Shown here: in pieces, positions 8,118-15,804 of the stretch
How positions within the stretch are numbered: position 1 is the stretch's first letter
How the letters are laid out: each line of letters opens with the position of its first letter
NCBI GenBank assembly: GCA_014728175.1
Contig: WJMA01000054.1
Span: 1-64,000, forward strand
Source: Candidatus Fermentibacterota bacterium
GTDB taxonomy: Bacteria > Fermentibacterota > Fermentibacteria > Fermentibacterales > JCC-6
Direction of reading: 5' to 3'
Length of the DNA stretch: 64,000 bases
Notes under the pieces: model-generated
What the model was told of the DNA's origin: nothing
Seen by the model: the letters and a program-made list of their open reading frames with translations, nothing else
Database searches by the model: none
Made by a program: the position numbers and the translations under genes

Positions 8118-9584
8118 ATGGCAACATCTGAGACAAACTCCGGGAGTAGCGAAGACAAGGGCACCGGCGGCTTACGGCCCTTCCCATTGCTGATGGCCGG
8201 CGGCGACGTCCTGGTAGTCATCTCCATCTTCCTTCTGGGCTACTGGATCAGGCACGAGGTGCTGGCCGATGTCCTGTTCCGGTGGTTCGGCATGGACCCG
8301 GGCTTCCGCCTCTCCCTATGGAACTACTTCGTATCGGGTGCTGTGATGGGCGTCATCGAGGTGATGATGCTCCAGGCCTTCGGTGTCTACAGGCAGCATT
8401 ACGGCCTGGCTCACATAGAGGAGATGGCCTGGATACTCAGATCGTCCTTCATAGCGGTGGTGGTGACCTTCGCCTTCACCTTCGCCACCCGGCAACTCTA
8501 CTTCTCCAGATTCGTCCTGCTGTTCGCCCTTCCCGCCTCCTCCGTGTCGGTGGCCGTGTGGCACTGGATCGTACACAGGCTTTACAGGACGGTTGCCCGG
8601 AGGTCCGGAAGGACGGTCAAAGTGGCCATCTACGGAACGGGCCCCCTGGCCCGGGACGTCGGCAGGTTCATGGAAACCAAGGCCTCCATACCCTACGAGA
8701 TAGTGGGTATGATCCCCGGTTACGACGAGGAGGACCCCACCGGGGACGCTGTAACCCGGGAGAACCTGTTCGACTGGCTGCGGCAGAGGTCGGTTACCGA
8801 GCTCATACTGGCCGACCCCAGGGCACCCAAGGAGCATGTGGCGGACCTGATTTACAGATGCGAGGAACATGGCTTCAGCTACAAGCTGGTCGCCGACGTT
8901 TTCGCGTTGGTCAGGCTTACGACCAGGATCACCCACATGGGCGGGACCACCATGATCGAGTCGGTGCCCTCTCCCCTGAGCGGCCCCCGAAGGATCCCCA
9001 AGAGGATAATGGACCTGGTTCTGTCCGGGGTGTTGATAGTGCTCCTCTCCCCCCTGCTGGCACTGATATCCCTGGCCATCATTCTGGACACGGGTTTCCC
9101 GGTGCTTTACAGGCAGACCAGGCTGGGCAAGAACAACGCCCGCTTCACGCTGCTCAAGTTCCGGTCCATGAGAAAGGGCGCCGACAAGGAAAGAGACACT
9201 CTGGAGGACCTGAACGAAGCCTCCGGACCGCTTTTCAAGATGAAAGATGACCCCCGGATCACCCGGGTGGGAAGGGCGATCCGGAGGTTCAGCCTGGACG
9301 AGCTCGCCCAGATTTTCAACGTGATCTCGGGGAAAATGAGCCTGGTCGGTCCCCGTCCCCCCCTCCCCGGGGAGGTGCAGAGGTACTCGCAGCGGCATCT
9401 GAAGAGGCTGCAGGTCCTGCCGGGCATAACCGGGGTCTGGCAGATCTCCGGCAGGAGCAACCTCAACTTCGACGAGATGATCAAGCTCGATCTGTACTAC
9501 GTTGACAACTGGTCGATTTGGATGGATCTGTCGATACTTCTGTTAACCGTACCCGCCGTACTGACCGCTAGAGGGGCGTACTGA
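8118..9584 (+). CDS. Polyprenyl-phosphate glycosylphosphotransferase (WcaJ/WbaP-type sugar transferase)
   Basis: 488 residues. The N-terminal part has four to five hydrophobic helices. A Rossmann-like CoA-binding-type domain follows (VKVAIYGTGPLARDVGRFM, ~residues 170-280), and the C-terminal bacterial sugar transferase domain starts at about residue 293: KRIMDLVLSGVLIVLLSPLLALI, RLGKNNARFTLLKFRSM, RRFSLDELAQIFNVISGKMSLVGPRPPLP and PGITGVWQISGRS. It starts lipid-linked glycan assembly by moving a sugar-1-phosphate to undecaprenyl phosphate at the inner membrane. The neighbouring GT2 and radical SAM genes fit exopolysaccharide or O-antigen synthesis. Confidence 0.93.
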   Translation: MATSETNSGSSEDKGTGGLRPFPLLMAGGDVLVVISIFLLGYWIRHEVLADVLFRWFGMDPGFRLSLWNYFVSGAVMGVIEVMMLQAFGVYRQHYGLAHIEEMAWILRSSFIAVVVTFAFTFATRQLYFSRFVLLFALPASSVSVAVWHWIVHRLYRTVARRSGRTVKVAIYGTGPLARDVGRFMETKASIPYEIVGMIPGYDEEDPTGDAVTRENLFDWLRQRSVTELILADPRAPKEHVADLIYRCEEHGFSYKLVADVFALVRLTTRITHMGGTTMIESVPSPLSGPRRIPKRIMDLVLSGVLIVLLSPLLALISLAIILDTGFPVLYRQTRLGKNNARFTLLKFRSMRKGADKERDTLEDLNEASGPLFKMKDDPRITRVGRAIRRFSLDELAQIFNVISGKMSLVGPRPPLPGEVQRYSQRHLKRLQVLPGITGVWQISGRSNLNFDEMIKLDLYYVDNWSIWMDLSILLLTVPAVLTARGAY

Positions 9585-9793
9585 TTACCGGGTCGGCTTG
9601 CAGCCCCATGGCTATGGTCTTATGCTTAGCCGATCGAGCCGGCTGGTCGGCTGCGGTGGTACGTCTCATCGGAAGCCGGTCGACTCCTGGCCCCATGAAC
9701 ATGAAACCGTAACCTCTTTCGAACAGGTAAAATACGACTTGCGTTGATCATAATGCGAAAACCACCTCGATGGCTCGGGAAGGGAGGAACGAA
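9585..9793. other. Intergenic region before the thioredoxin operon
   Basis: About 200 bp without coding signal. It presumably holds the promoter of the trxA-trxB-PDO operon, but no strong -35/-10 pair, riboswitch or tRNA could be recognised. The end contains the AAGGGAGG ribosome site for the thioredoxin gene. Confidence 0.4.
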
Positions 9794-10129
9794 TTGGCAT
9801 TGCAGGAGATTCAGGGAAAACAGATAAGCGAGGTTACCTCGGCTTCAGACAGGATATCCGTGGTCGATTTCAGCGCCGACTGGTGCGGCCCCTGCAAGAT
9901 GATACACCCGGTCCTGGAAAAGCTCTCGGACGAGATGAAGGACAAGGTGGATTTCTATACGGTGGACGTCGACGAGAGCCAGCAGGAAGCCAACAATTTC
10001 GGGATCCGGGGAGTGCCCACCATGATCGTTTTTCTGGACGGCAAGGAAATCGACAGGATGGTGGGCTTCCGGGACGCCAACTCTCTGAAATCGAGCCTCG
10101 AGTCCCTGGCCACGGCGAAGCTGGACTAG
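9794..10129 (+). CDS. trxA: Thioredoxin
   Basis: A 111-residue single-domain thioredoxin. The active site is WCGPC in DFSADWCGPCKMIHPVLEKL, the cis-proline is in GIRGVPTMIVF, and the C-terminal helix ends normally. I prefer the TTG at 9794 because AAGGGAGG lies 5-7 bp before it and the protein then begins at the usual family position; the ATG at 9770 adds eight poorly conserved residues. It reduces cytoplasmic disulfides and is probably reduced by the TrxB encoded 6 bp downstream in the same operon. Confidence 0.93.
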   Translation: MALQEIQGKQISEVTSASDRISVVDFSADWCGPCKMIHPVLEKLSDEMKDKVDFYTVDVDESQQEANNFGIRGVPTMIVFLDGKEIDRMVGFRDANSLKSSLESLATAKLD

Positions 10130-10135
10130 CATCGG

Positions 10136-11113
10136 ATGAGCCGGCTTTTCGTACCGGATCCGCCCGGAGAGGAAACCGGATCGACCGAGGCTGACGTGGT
10201 AATCGTAGGTGGAGGCCCGGCCGGCCTCACCGCGGCCATATACACCTCCAGGGAAACCCTGGGAACCATCCTGCTGGAACAGAGGCAGTGCGGCGGGCTT
10301 CCCCTGACCACGGACATCGTGGAGAACTACCCTGGCTTCCCGGAGGGCATCACCGGAAGCGATCTGGTGGCAAGGATGAAGGACCAGGCATCCCGGTTCG
10401 GAACCGAGATAGTAGAATTCGGAGAGGTGGAGCGAACCGACCGGGAGAATGACCGGATCGTAGTCGCGGGCTCCGGGCGCGAGTACCAGGCCGGGGCGGT
10501 CGTTGTAGCCTCCGGAAGCGTTCCCAAGAAACTCGACGTTCCCGGAGAGGAGGAGTTTGTCGGCAAAGGTGTCTCCTACTGTGCAGTTTGCGACGGCCCG
10601 TTCTACAAGGACCGGGACGTGGCGGTGATTGGCTGCGGGAACTCCGGGCTGCAGGAGGGGATGTTCCTTCTGGATTACGTGAGGAGCGTTACCTTCGTGG
10701 AGTTCCTTCCGGAGATGACCGGGGCGAAAATACTGCAGGACAGGCTTCGTAAGAGAGAGGGAACCACTTTTCTGCTCAACCACGCTCTCACCGCGATCGA
10801 GGGTGAGGACTTCGTGGAATCGATAACCGTCCGGGACAGAGAGACCGGAGAAGAACGCAAGGTCGAGGTTTCGGGGGTGTTCATATACGCGGGCTTCCAG
10901 CCCAACACCGCTTTTCTGCAGGGAGTAGCGGAGCTGAGCAGCGATGGTTACGTACGGACCGATGAGGAGATGAGAACCTCCGCCCCGGGGATATTCGCGG
11001 CCGGGGACGTGCGGGTGAAGAAGATACGCCAGATAACCACCGCCTGCTCCGACGGGACGATCGCGGCGCTTTCCGCCAGCGAGTACCTGCGGGATGGAAG
11101 ATCGAAAGGATAA
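10136..11113 (+). CDS. trxB: Thioredoxin reductase-like flavoprotein with atypical pyridine-nucleotide site
   Basis: 325 residues. The FAD site GGGPAGLTAAIYTSRE is near residues 25-40, the redox pair is CAVC at 149-152 (usually CATC), and the C-terminal FAD motif is APGIFAAGDVR. The nucleotide half has IGCGNSGLQEG, but the loop that normally reads HRRxxxRA in NADPH enzymes is FVEFLPEMTGAKILQDRL here. The arginines that grip the 2'-phosphate are therefore missing, so NADH, ferredoxin or another donor is possible. It sits between thioredoxin and a PDO-like protein, both likely substrates. Confidence 0.88.
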   Translation: MSRLFVPDPPGEETGSTEADVVIVGGGPAGLTAAIYTSRETLGTILLEQRQCGGLPLTTDIVENYPGFPEGITGSDLVARMKDQASRFGTEIVEFGEVERTDRENDRIVVAGSGREYQAGAVVVASGSVPKKLDVPGEEEFVGKGVSYCAVCDGPFYKDRDVAVIGCGNSGLQEGMFLLDYVRSVTFVEFLPEMTGAKILQDRLRKREGTTFLLNHALTAIEGEDFVESITVRDRETGEERKVEVSGVFIYAGFQPNTAFLQGVAELSSDGYVRTDEEMRTSAPGIFAAGDVRVKKIRQITTACSDGTIAALSASEYLRDGRSKG

Positions 11114-11122
11114 GAAACTACG

Positions 11123-11821
11123 ATGGCCCTTCTTTCAGAGCGCGACGCACAGGTAGTCAGGGAACAGCTGAGCCAATTGCAGAAGAAGATAGAGATCAGG
11201 GCCTACCTTCAGAAGATCAACTGCGACAGTTGCCCGGACGCGGAGGCCATCCTCAAAGAGCTCTCGGGGCTATCGGACATGTTGGAGGTCAGGCTTCTCA
11301 ATCCCCAGATAGAGGGTGAGGAAGCCGAAGCCGACTCGGTGGACAGAGTACCCACCATAGTCGTATCCGACGGCGAGAACTCCCGGGCGAGGTTCATAGG
11401 CACACCGTCCGGCTACGAGTTCAGCTCGCTTCTGGCCACCATTATCGAAACGGGAACGGAAAAGACCAGTCTGAACGAGAAGAGTGCCGATTTCCTGGGT
11501 GGTCTGGAGGACGACCTGGACATAAAAGTCTTCGTAACCCCCAACTGCCCCTACTGTCCGGGCTCGGCCGTATTGGCACACCGAATGGCCATAGCCAGCC
11601 CCAGGGTGACCTCCGAGGTGATAGAGGCCAACGAGTTCATGGACCTCTCCGGGAAATACGAGGTACGCGGAGTGCCCAGAACGGTGGTGAACGACAGGAT
11701 ATTCGTGGAAGGGGCCCTTCCGGAGGATCAGATGATCGAGGCGCTGGACAAGGCCCTGGCCGAAGGCTCGGAGGAACAGGTGAACCTTATGGAGCTTCTA
11801 CAGGCCGACCAAGGCGAGTAA
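11123..11821 (+). CDS. Protein disulfide oxidoreductase-like protein with two thioredoxin folds (PDO/glutaredoxin-like)
   Basis: 232 residues in two thioredoxin-fold halves, each with a redox pair: CDSC at residues 34-37 and CPYC at 142-145. Each half has a cis-proline (RVPTIVV at 75-81 and RGVPRTVV near 190). This is the layout of archaeal and thermophile PDO and of the AhpF N-terminal domain. It follows trxB by 9 bp in the same operon, so it is probably reduced by that enzyme and handles cytoplasmic disulfides or feeds a peroxidase. There is no signal peptide. Confidence 0.85.
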   Translation: MALLSERDAQVVREQLSQLQKKIEIRAYLQKINCDSCPDAEAILKELSGLSDMLEVRLLNPQIEGEEAEADSVDRVPTIVVSDGENSRARFIGTPSGYEFSSLLATIIETGTEKTSLNEKSADFLGGLEDDLDIKVFVTPNCPYCPGSAVLAHRMAIASPRVTSEVIEANEFMDLSGKYEVRGVPRTVVNDRIFVEGALPEDQMIEALDKALAEGSEEQVNLMELLQADQGE

Positions 11822-11840
11822 GGGTCGGGAAGGGGTTATC

Positions 11841-12617
11841 GTGACCTCGATCATTCTGGCCCTGCTTATCGGCTCCTGCGAGTTCCCGATGGACGCCACC
11901 GGTTCATTGTCCGGATACAGCTTCTTCCAGCAGGACGAAGCCCACTTCGTTTACGGCCGGATACACAACACCACCCGCATCCTGCGATGCGGTCGATTTT
12001 CCACCCTGGTCGGCATGGACTTCACTACCTACATGGGCAAGAACCTCAACAACCCGGAGATGAAGTTCAATATCTACGGGGGCCACTGGAACCTTTCGCT
12101 GGAGCTTCAGTGGGCCTTCTCGGAGATGCTGCTGGCTCGCCTCTACACCGACCACGAGTGCTTCCACAACATAGACATGCCCGACACCTCCTCGGAGTAC
12201 ATGAACAACGTCAAGCTGGGAGTGGCATGGGAGGAAGGCCCGGCCTGGGCGCCGGTGGACGGGGCGGTGGCCCTGCTTCCCGTAAGATGGCCATCGGGCT
12301 GGTTCTCGGTGGGGACCTATCTGCCCAAGGGTGCCTCGTTCCAGAAGGGGCATGACTTCCGGTGGTCCTACCACCTGGGTCTGGACGTCCCTCTGGCGGA
12401 GTGGCGTTCCCTACGGGCGGGTTCCAGGTACGACTGGGACGTCTTTTTCACCGAAAGCAGGGATGGCTCCAGCCGTCACAGGCTGGAGGTCTACACCGGA
12501 TACAGGGCTGGAGAGAGATCGTGGTTCGAGCTTTTCTACGCCGCCTGGCCGCGGGACACCCAGCCGTTCCGCAGGCTGAACGGCAGAACCTGCTGGGGAA
12601 TCAGGTTCACCTGGTAG
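11841..12617 (+). CDS. Predicted exported envelope (barrel-like) protein, unknown
   Basis: 258 residues from a GTG with AAGGGG upstream. It has a short hydrophobic leader (SIILALLIGSC), then alternating, aromatic-rich strands such as LSLELQWAF, WSYHLGLDVPL and RHRLEVYTGY, and ends in FTW, a terminal aromatic residue typical of outer-membrane beta-barrels. The leader ends in a cysteine that could be a weak lipobox. It resembles DUF-type outer-membrane proteins of FCB bacteria, without a recognised family. It follows the thioredoxin operon on the same strand by 19 bp, so it may be co-transcribed. Confidence 0.55.
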   Translation: MTSIILALLIGSCEFPMDATGSLSGYSFFQQDEAHFVYGRIHNTTRILRCGRFSTLVGMDFTTYMGKNLNNPEMKFNIYGGHWNLSLELQWAFSEMLLARLYTDHECFHNIDMPDTSSEYMNNVKLGVAWEEGPAWAPVDGAVALLPVRWPSGWFSVGTYLPKGASFQKGHDFRWSYHLGLDVPLAEWRSLRAGSRYDWDVFFTESRDGSSRHRLEVYTGYRAGERSWFELFYAAWPRDTQPFRRLNGRTCWGIRFTW

Positions 12618-12623
12618 AGCCGG

Positions 12624-13892
12624 TCAGGACAGCTCCACATCCCTTATTACCATCGGCGGGACCTGGAACCATCCCTTTCTCTCCGGCACGCCCAGCCAGG
12701 AGATCCTTTCGAACAGTTCCAAAGGGTTCCAGTTCCACCGGAAATCCTTCAGGGGCCTCCGGATCCGCCCTCCCTCTACCTCGAAGACACCGTCCCGGGT
12801 CATCCCGGTCAGGGTAAGGGTCTTCTCGTCCACGAGCCGTATGTACCAGAAACGCCTTACCAAAACGCCCGAGCCCAGCCCTGCGAGACCGTTTTCGTAC
12901 GGCTCCTCCGAGCCTTCCACGTAGAAGCATCTGGGGCTGGATATAGGCTTCCTGCCGCTCTCCTTCGCCCAGTATCGGCTGCAGAGCATGTTCCTGAGCA
13001 CCCCGTGCCCTATCCAAATGAGATCGGTGCATGGAAGGCCCTCGTCATCGAATGGGCGGCCCTTCACCGGCCCGTCCAGCCGGCTGGACAGGGTTAGCTT
13101 CTCTCCGGTCACCCGCTTCCCATCCATACCTTCTAACACCGTGATTCCCTCGTCAGCCAATCGGGCGTTCAGGGAGTAGATGACGTAATAGAGGAGGTCC
13201 CCTACGGCTTGGGGCTCGAGTATCAGATCGGCGCTGCCCTCTCTCGGCTCGGCCGGATCCTTCGCCAGATCCGCTTCCTCCAAGACTTCTTCCACCGCAT
13301 TGCCTACCGGAAGATCACTCCAGGCGTTGCTACGAAGGGCCCTGTAGCTGGAGGCTTCTCCGGCATCCATTGTGAGGCGGAACTCGGCTCCGGTTTTGCG
13401 GTGGAAGGCCATGTTCCCCGTAGAGGTCGCCACAGCCGTACGGTCGTAGGAAGCCTCCGCGACCCCGGCCGCTTCCATGTCTCTACCGGCGGCGGACTCC
13501 ACGGCTGTTTTAGCCGCATCGGCCCTGGCCTCCAGCAGCATCCCGGCGGTAACCTCGTCCCAGTCGTCTATCGATCGGTACTCCTGGCCTCCCTCCACGG
13601 GAGGCACGTACTCAGGATCCTCCGGAGCGGTGTTAAGAAGGCTCTCCCCGTGCGCGACCAGCTCGGCCAGGGCCTCGGTGTCGATGCAGTGCGTGGTCAG
13701 CTGGATGTGTCTAAGGTCCTTTCCCAGCCGCATACACAGCTTGCGCTGGAAGGAGTCCATGTTCTGGGTGAGCCTGTTCTGACCGAACCTGACCGTTGCG
13801 CTGCGGCTCTCGCTGAGCCTCAGTGTGGTGTCGGGCACCGTTACCTTTTGCAGGACTTTCTCCAGAAGCTCGAACATCTCCTGCCGGTTCAT
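12624..13892 (-). CDS. pmbA: PmbA/TldE-like subunit of a TldD/TldE peptidase (copy 1)
   Basis: 422 residues of the TldD/PmbA family. It lacks the HExxxH zinc motif present in its partner, as expected for the TldE/PmbA subunit, but has family landmarks such as DLILEPQAVGDLLYYVIYSLNARLADEG and TLTLTGMTRDGVFEVEGG. The start overlaps the TldD stop by ATGA. In E. coli, TldD-TldE is a heterodimeric metallopeptidase that clips unfolded peptides, including microcin B17 precursor and CcdA. A second, diverged pair is encoded at 48.3-51.2 kb. Confidence 0.85.
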   Translation of the reverse strand: MNRQEMFELLEKVLQKVTVPDTTLRLSESRSATVRFGQNRLTQNMDSFQRKLCMRLGKDLRHIQLTTHCIDTEALAELVAHGESLLNTAPEDPEYVPPVEGGQEYRSIDDWDEVTAGMLLEARADAAKTAVESAAGRDMEAAGVAEASYDRTAVATSTGNMAFHRKTGAEFRLTMDAGEASSYRALRSNAWSDLPVGNAVEEVLEEADLAKDPAEPREGSADLILEPQAVGDLLYYVIYSLNARLADEGITVLEGMDGKRVTGEKLTLSSRLDGPVKGRPFDDEGLPCTDLIWIGHGVLRNMLCSRYWAKESGRKPISSPRCFYVEGSEEPYENGLAGLGSGVLVRRFWYIRLVDEKTLTLTGMTRDGVFEVEGGRIRRPLKDFRWNWNPLELFERISWLGVPERKGWFQVPPMVIRDVELS

Positions 13893-15328
13893 CTTCCGCC
13901 CCTAACCTCGATGCCCCTGAATCGGGCGGTACTGCTGCCGTGAGTCATCCGGGCGGCCTGTACGGGCTCGCCCTTCCCGCAGGTGAGCAGACCCATGGTC
14001 CTAAAGCTCCTCTCGTCGGCAACTCCGTCGCACGATCTCCAGAAATCCGGTGTGGTCGACCGGTATATGACCTTTTTGAGTGGGCGGACCTTCTTGCCGT
14101 TGCGTATCTCCCAGAAGAAGTCGCCTCCGAACTGGAAGTTGAGCCTCCTCTGGTCTATGCTGTACGATCCCCTGCCCTCGATGTAGATACCGTGTTTGGT
14201 GTCCGATATCAGATCGTCCTCCGACACCGGTTCGCTCGAAGGCACCATGTACAGGTTCGGCTGACGGTTGATCTGAAAGTGCGAGAAGTCCTGCGCCCGG
14301 CAGCACCCTCTGCTGCTCTTCCTCCCTATGAGAGCCGCGGTCTCCCTTACCGATCCGAACTCCTGGAACACGCCTTCCTTGACTACGTGCCACTTCTGGC
14401 CGGGAACCCCGTCGTCGTCCCACCCCCAGGAGGCCAGGCCGTAGGGAATCGTGTTGTCGGCCAATAGGTTCACCAGCGGCGATCCGTACCGGAAGTTTCC
14501 CTGGTCGGATATACTCAGAAACGTCCTACCGGCCATGTTGGCCTCCCAACCTACGGCCCTATCGCTCTCGGTGGGATGTCCAACCGACTCATGCATGGTC
14601 AGGCTGAGGTTGGTGCCGCCCAGAATCAGGTCCATGGTCCCCGTGGGCCCCTCCTCCGCCTTTACCTTCATTACCGCTTCCTCGGCTATTCTTCCGGCCA
14701 ACCCGGGGATGCCCATGTCCTCGATCCACTCGAATCCCGCCACCCGGGCGCCGCAGTGCAGGTTCCGGCTCTGGGCGTCGCCCCGGTCCACGGCGTTGGC
14801 GTGCAGGAATGGGTAGCTGAATATCAATGTGGAGGAGACCAGAGATCCCTCCGTGCTGGCGAATATTCTGTTGTTGCGCTCGAACCACAGGCTGGCGTAA
14901 CTCATGGTGACCTCACTGGGGGCGTGCAGGTTCTCGGCCGCTCTGGTCAGCAGATCCAGCTTTCTTTCCCTGGGAACCTCGAAGGGATCCTGACGGTACG
15001 GGCCGTCGTAATGGCCCTCCTGGGGCTCCAACGGGCAAAGGTCTACCGAAGGCCCGGAGACCCTGGCTCCGCTACGGGCGACATCCACCGCCCTTTTCAC
15101 CACCGAGTCCGTCTCGGAAGCACTCAGGCCGGAGCAGGAGGCGAATCCCCACCGGCCACCCACGATGGCCCTGACTCCCAGGCCCTCCGTGTTCTGAAGT
15201 GAAGCCTCTCTGGGCCTACCGTTCCGGAAGGCCAGATACTCGGTATTGGTGGTCTCCAGCCTTACGTCACCGTACTCGGCGCCCAGGTCCTCCAACCTCT
15301 CGATAGCCCTCTGCGCAAGCTCTCTCAT
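13889..15328 (-). CDS. tldD: TldD-like zinc metallopeptidase subunit (copy 1)
   Basis: 479 residues. The zinc site reads HESVGHPTE (HExxxH) at about residues 250-258, and the conserved third ligand cysteine is in LLTCGKGEP near the C-terminus. Together these indicate an active TldD subunit in the cytoplasm. It overlaps the upstream RseC-like gene and the downstream pmbA gene by 4 bp each, giving a tight three-gene operon. The substrate is unknown; no small precursor peptide was seen nearby. Confidence 0.9.
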   Translation of the reverse strand: MRELAQRAIERLEDLGAEYGDVRLETTNTEYLAFRNGRPREASLQNTEGLGVRAIVGGRWGFASCSGLSASETDSVVKRAVDVARSGARVSGPSVDLCPLEPQEGHYDGPYRQDPFEVPRERKLDLLTRAAENLHAPSEVTMSYASLWFERNNRIFASTEGSLVSSTLIFSYPFLHANAVDRGDAQSRNLHCGARVAGFEWIEDMGIPGLAGRIAEEAVMKVKAEEGPTGTMDLILGGTNLSLTMHESVGHPTESDRAVGWEANMAGRTFLSISDQGNFRYGSPLVNLLADNTIPYGLASWGWDDDGVPGQKWHVVKEGVFQEFGSVRETAALIGRKSSRGCCRAQDFSHFQINRQPNLYMVPSSEPVSEDDLISDTKHGIYIEGRGSYSIDQRRLNFQFGGDFFWEIRNGKKVRPLKKVIYRSTTPDFWRSCDGVADERSFRTMGLLTCGKGEPVQAARMTHGSSTARFRGIEVRGGR

Positions 15329-15783
15329 CTACTCTCCCCCTCACCCTCGGTCACCTCGGTGCAGGAGGCGTCCCGAACAAGCTTCACTATCTCCGTGCTG
15401 AAGCCGGGCCTGCCGCTAAGCGACCTGTTGACGAACACGGAAACGGCGATACCCACGACCAGCCCCGCCCCCGCTCCCGCGGCCCTCCGGAGCGGGGTTC
15501 CGGCCGGACCCGCGAAGTAACCTAGAAGCATCAGCGCCACCGGGAGAAGAAAGGTGGTGGCTATTACCATCAGAGCGTAGGATGGCTTCAGCTCCACCTC
15601 CACGATGTCACCCTTCACAGCGCCCGCTTTGTTTTCCACCCAGCTCTCCAGTTTTCCTTCCGTCCGCGGGGATAGAGCCCTGCAGAACTCCCGGTTCCCG
15701 CATGCGCCGCAGGACTCGGTCCCTCCCATCGATACCAGGGCCCGGTCAGCCTCGGTCCGCAGCACGACGCCGGTCTGCCTCAA
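15325..15783 (-). CDS. RseC/SoxR-reducing-system family membrane protein
   Basis: 152 residues from a TTG with GGAGGGAG upstream. The N-terminal domain has a four-Cys-like cluster (ESCGACGNREFCRAL), followed by two membrane helices (LMVIATTFLLPVALMLLGYF and AGAGAGLVVGIAVSVFV). This is the RseC/MucC layout, whose members work with RNF-type electron transfer or sigma-E control. Operon position before tldD is unusual. Its role here, perhaps redox or envelope sensing, is inferred only from family. Confidence 0.75.
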   Translation of the reverse strand: MRQTGVVLRTEADRALVSMGGTESCGACGNREFCRALSPRTEGKLESWVENKAGAVKGDIVEVELKPSYALMVIATTFLLPVALMLLGYFAGPAGTPLRRAAGAGAGLVVGIAVSVFVNRSLSGRPGFSTEIVKLVRDASCTEVTEGEGESR

Positions 15784-15804
15784 CCTTTCTCCCTCCTTAC
15801 GGAG

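Noticed and set aside
9585-9769. tRNA gene in the gap before trxA
   Set aside because: No clover-leaf arms or GGTTCGA-type T-loop could be aligned; no tRNA was recognised in any gap of the window.
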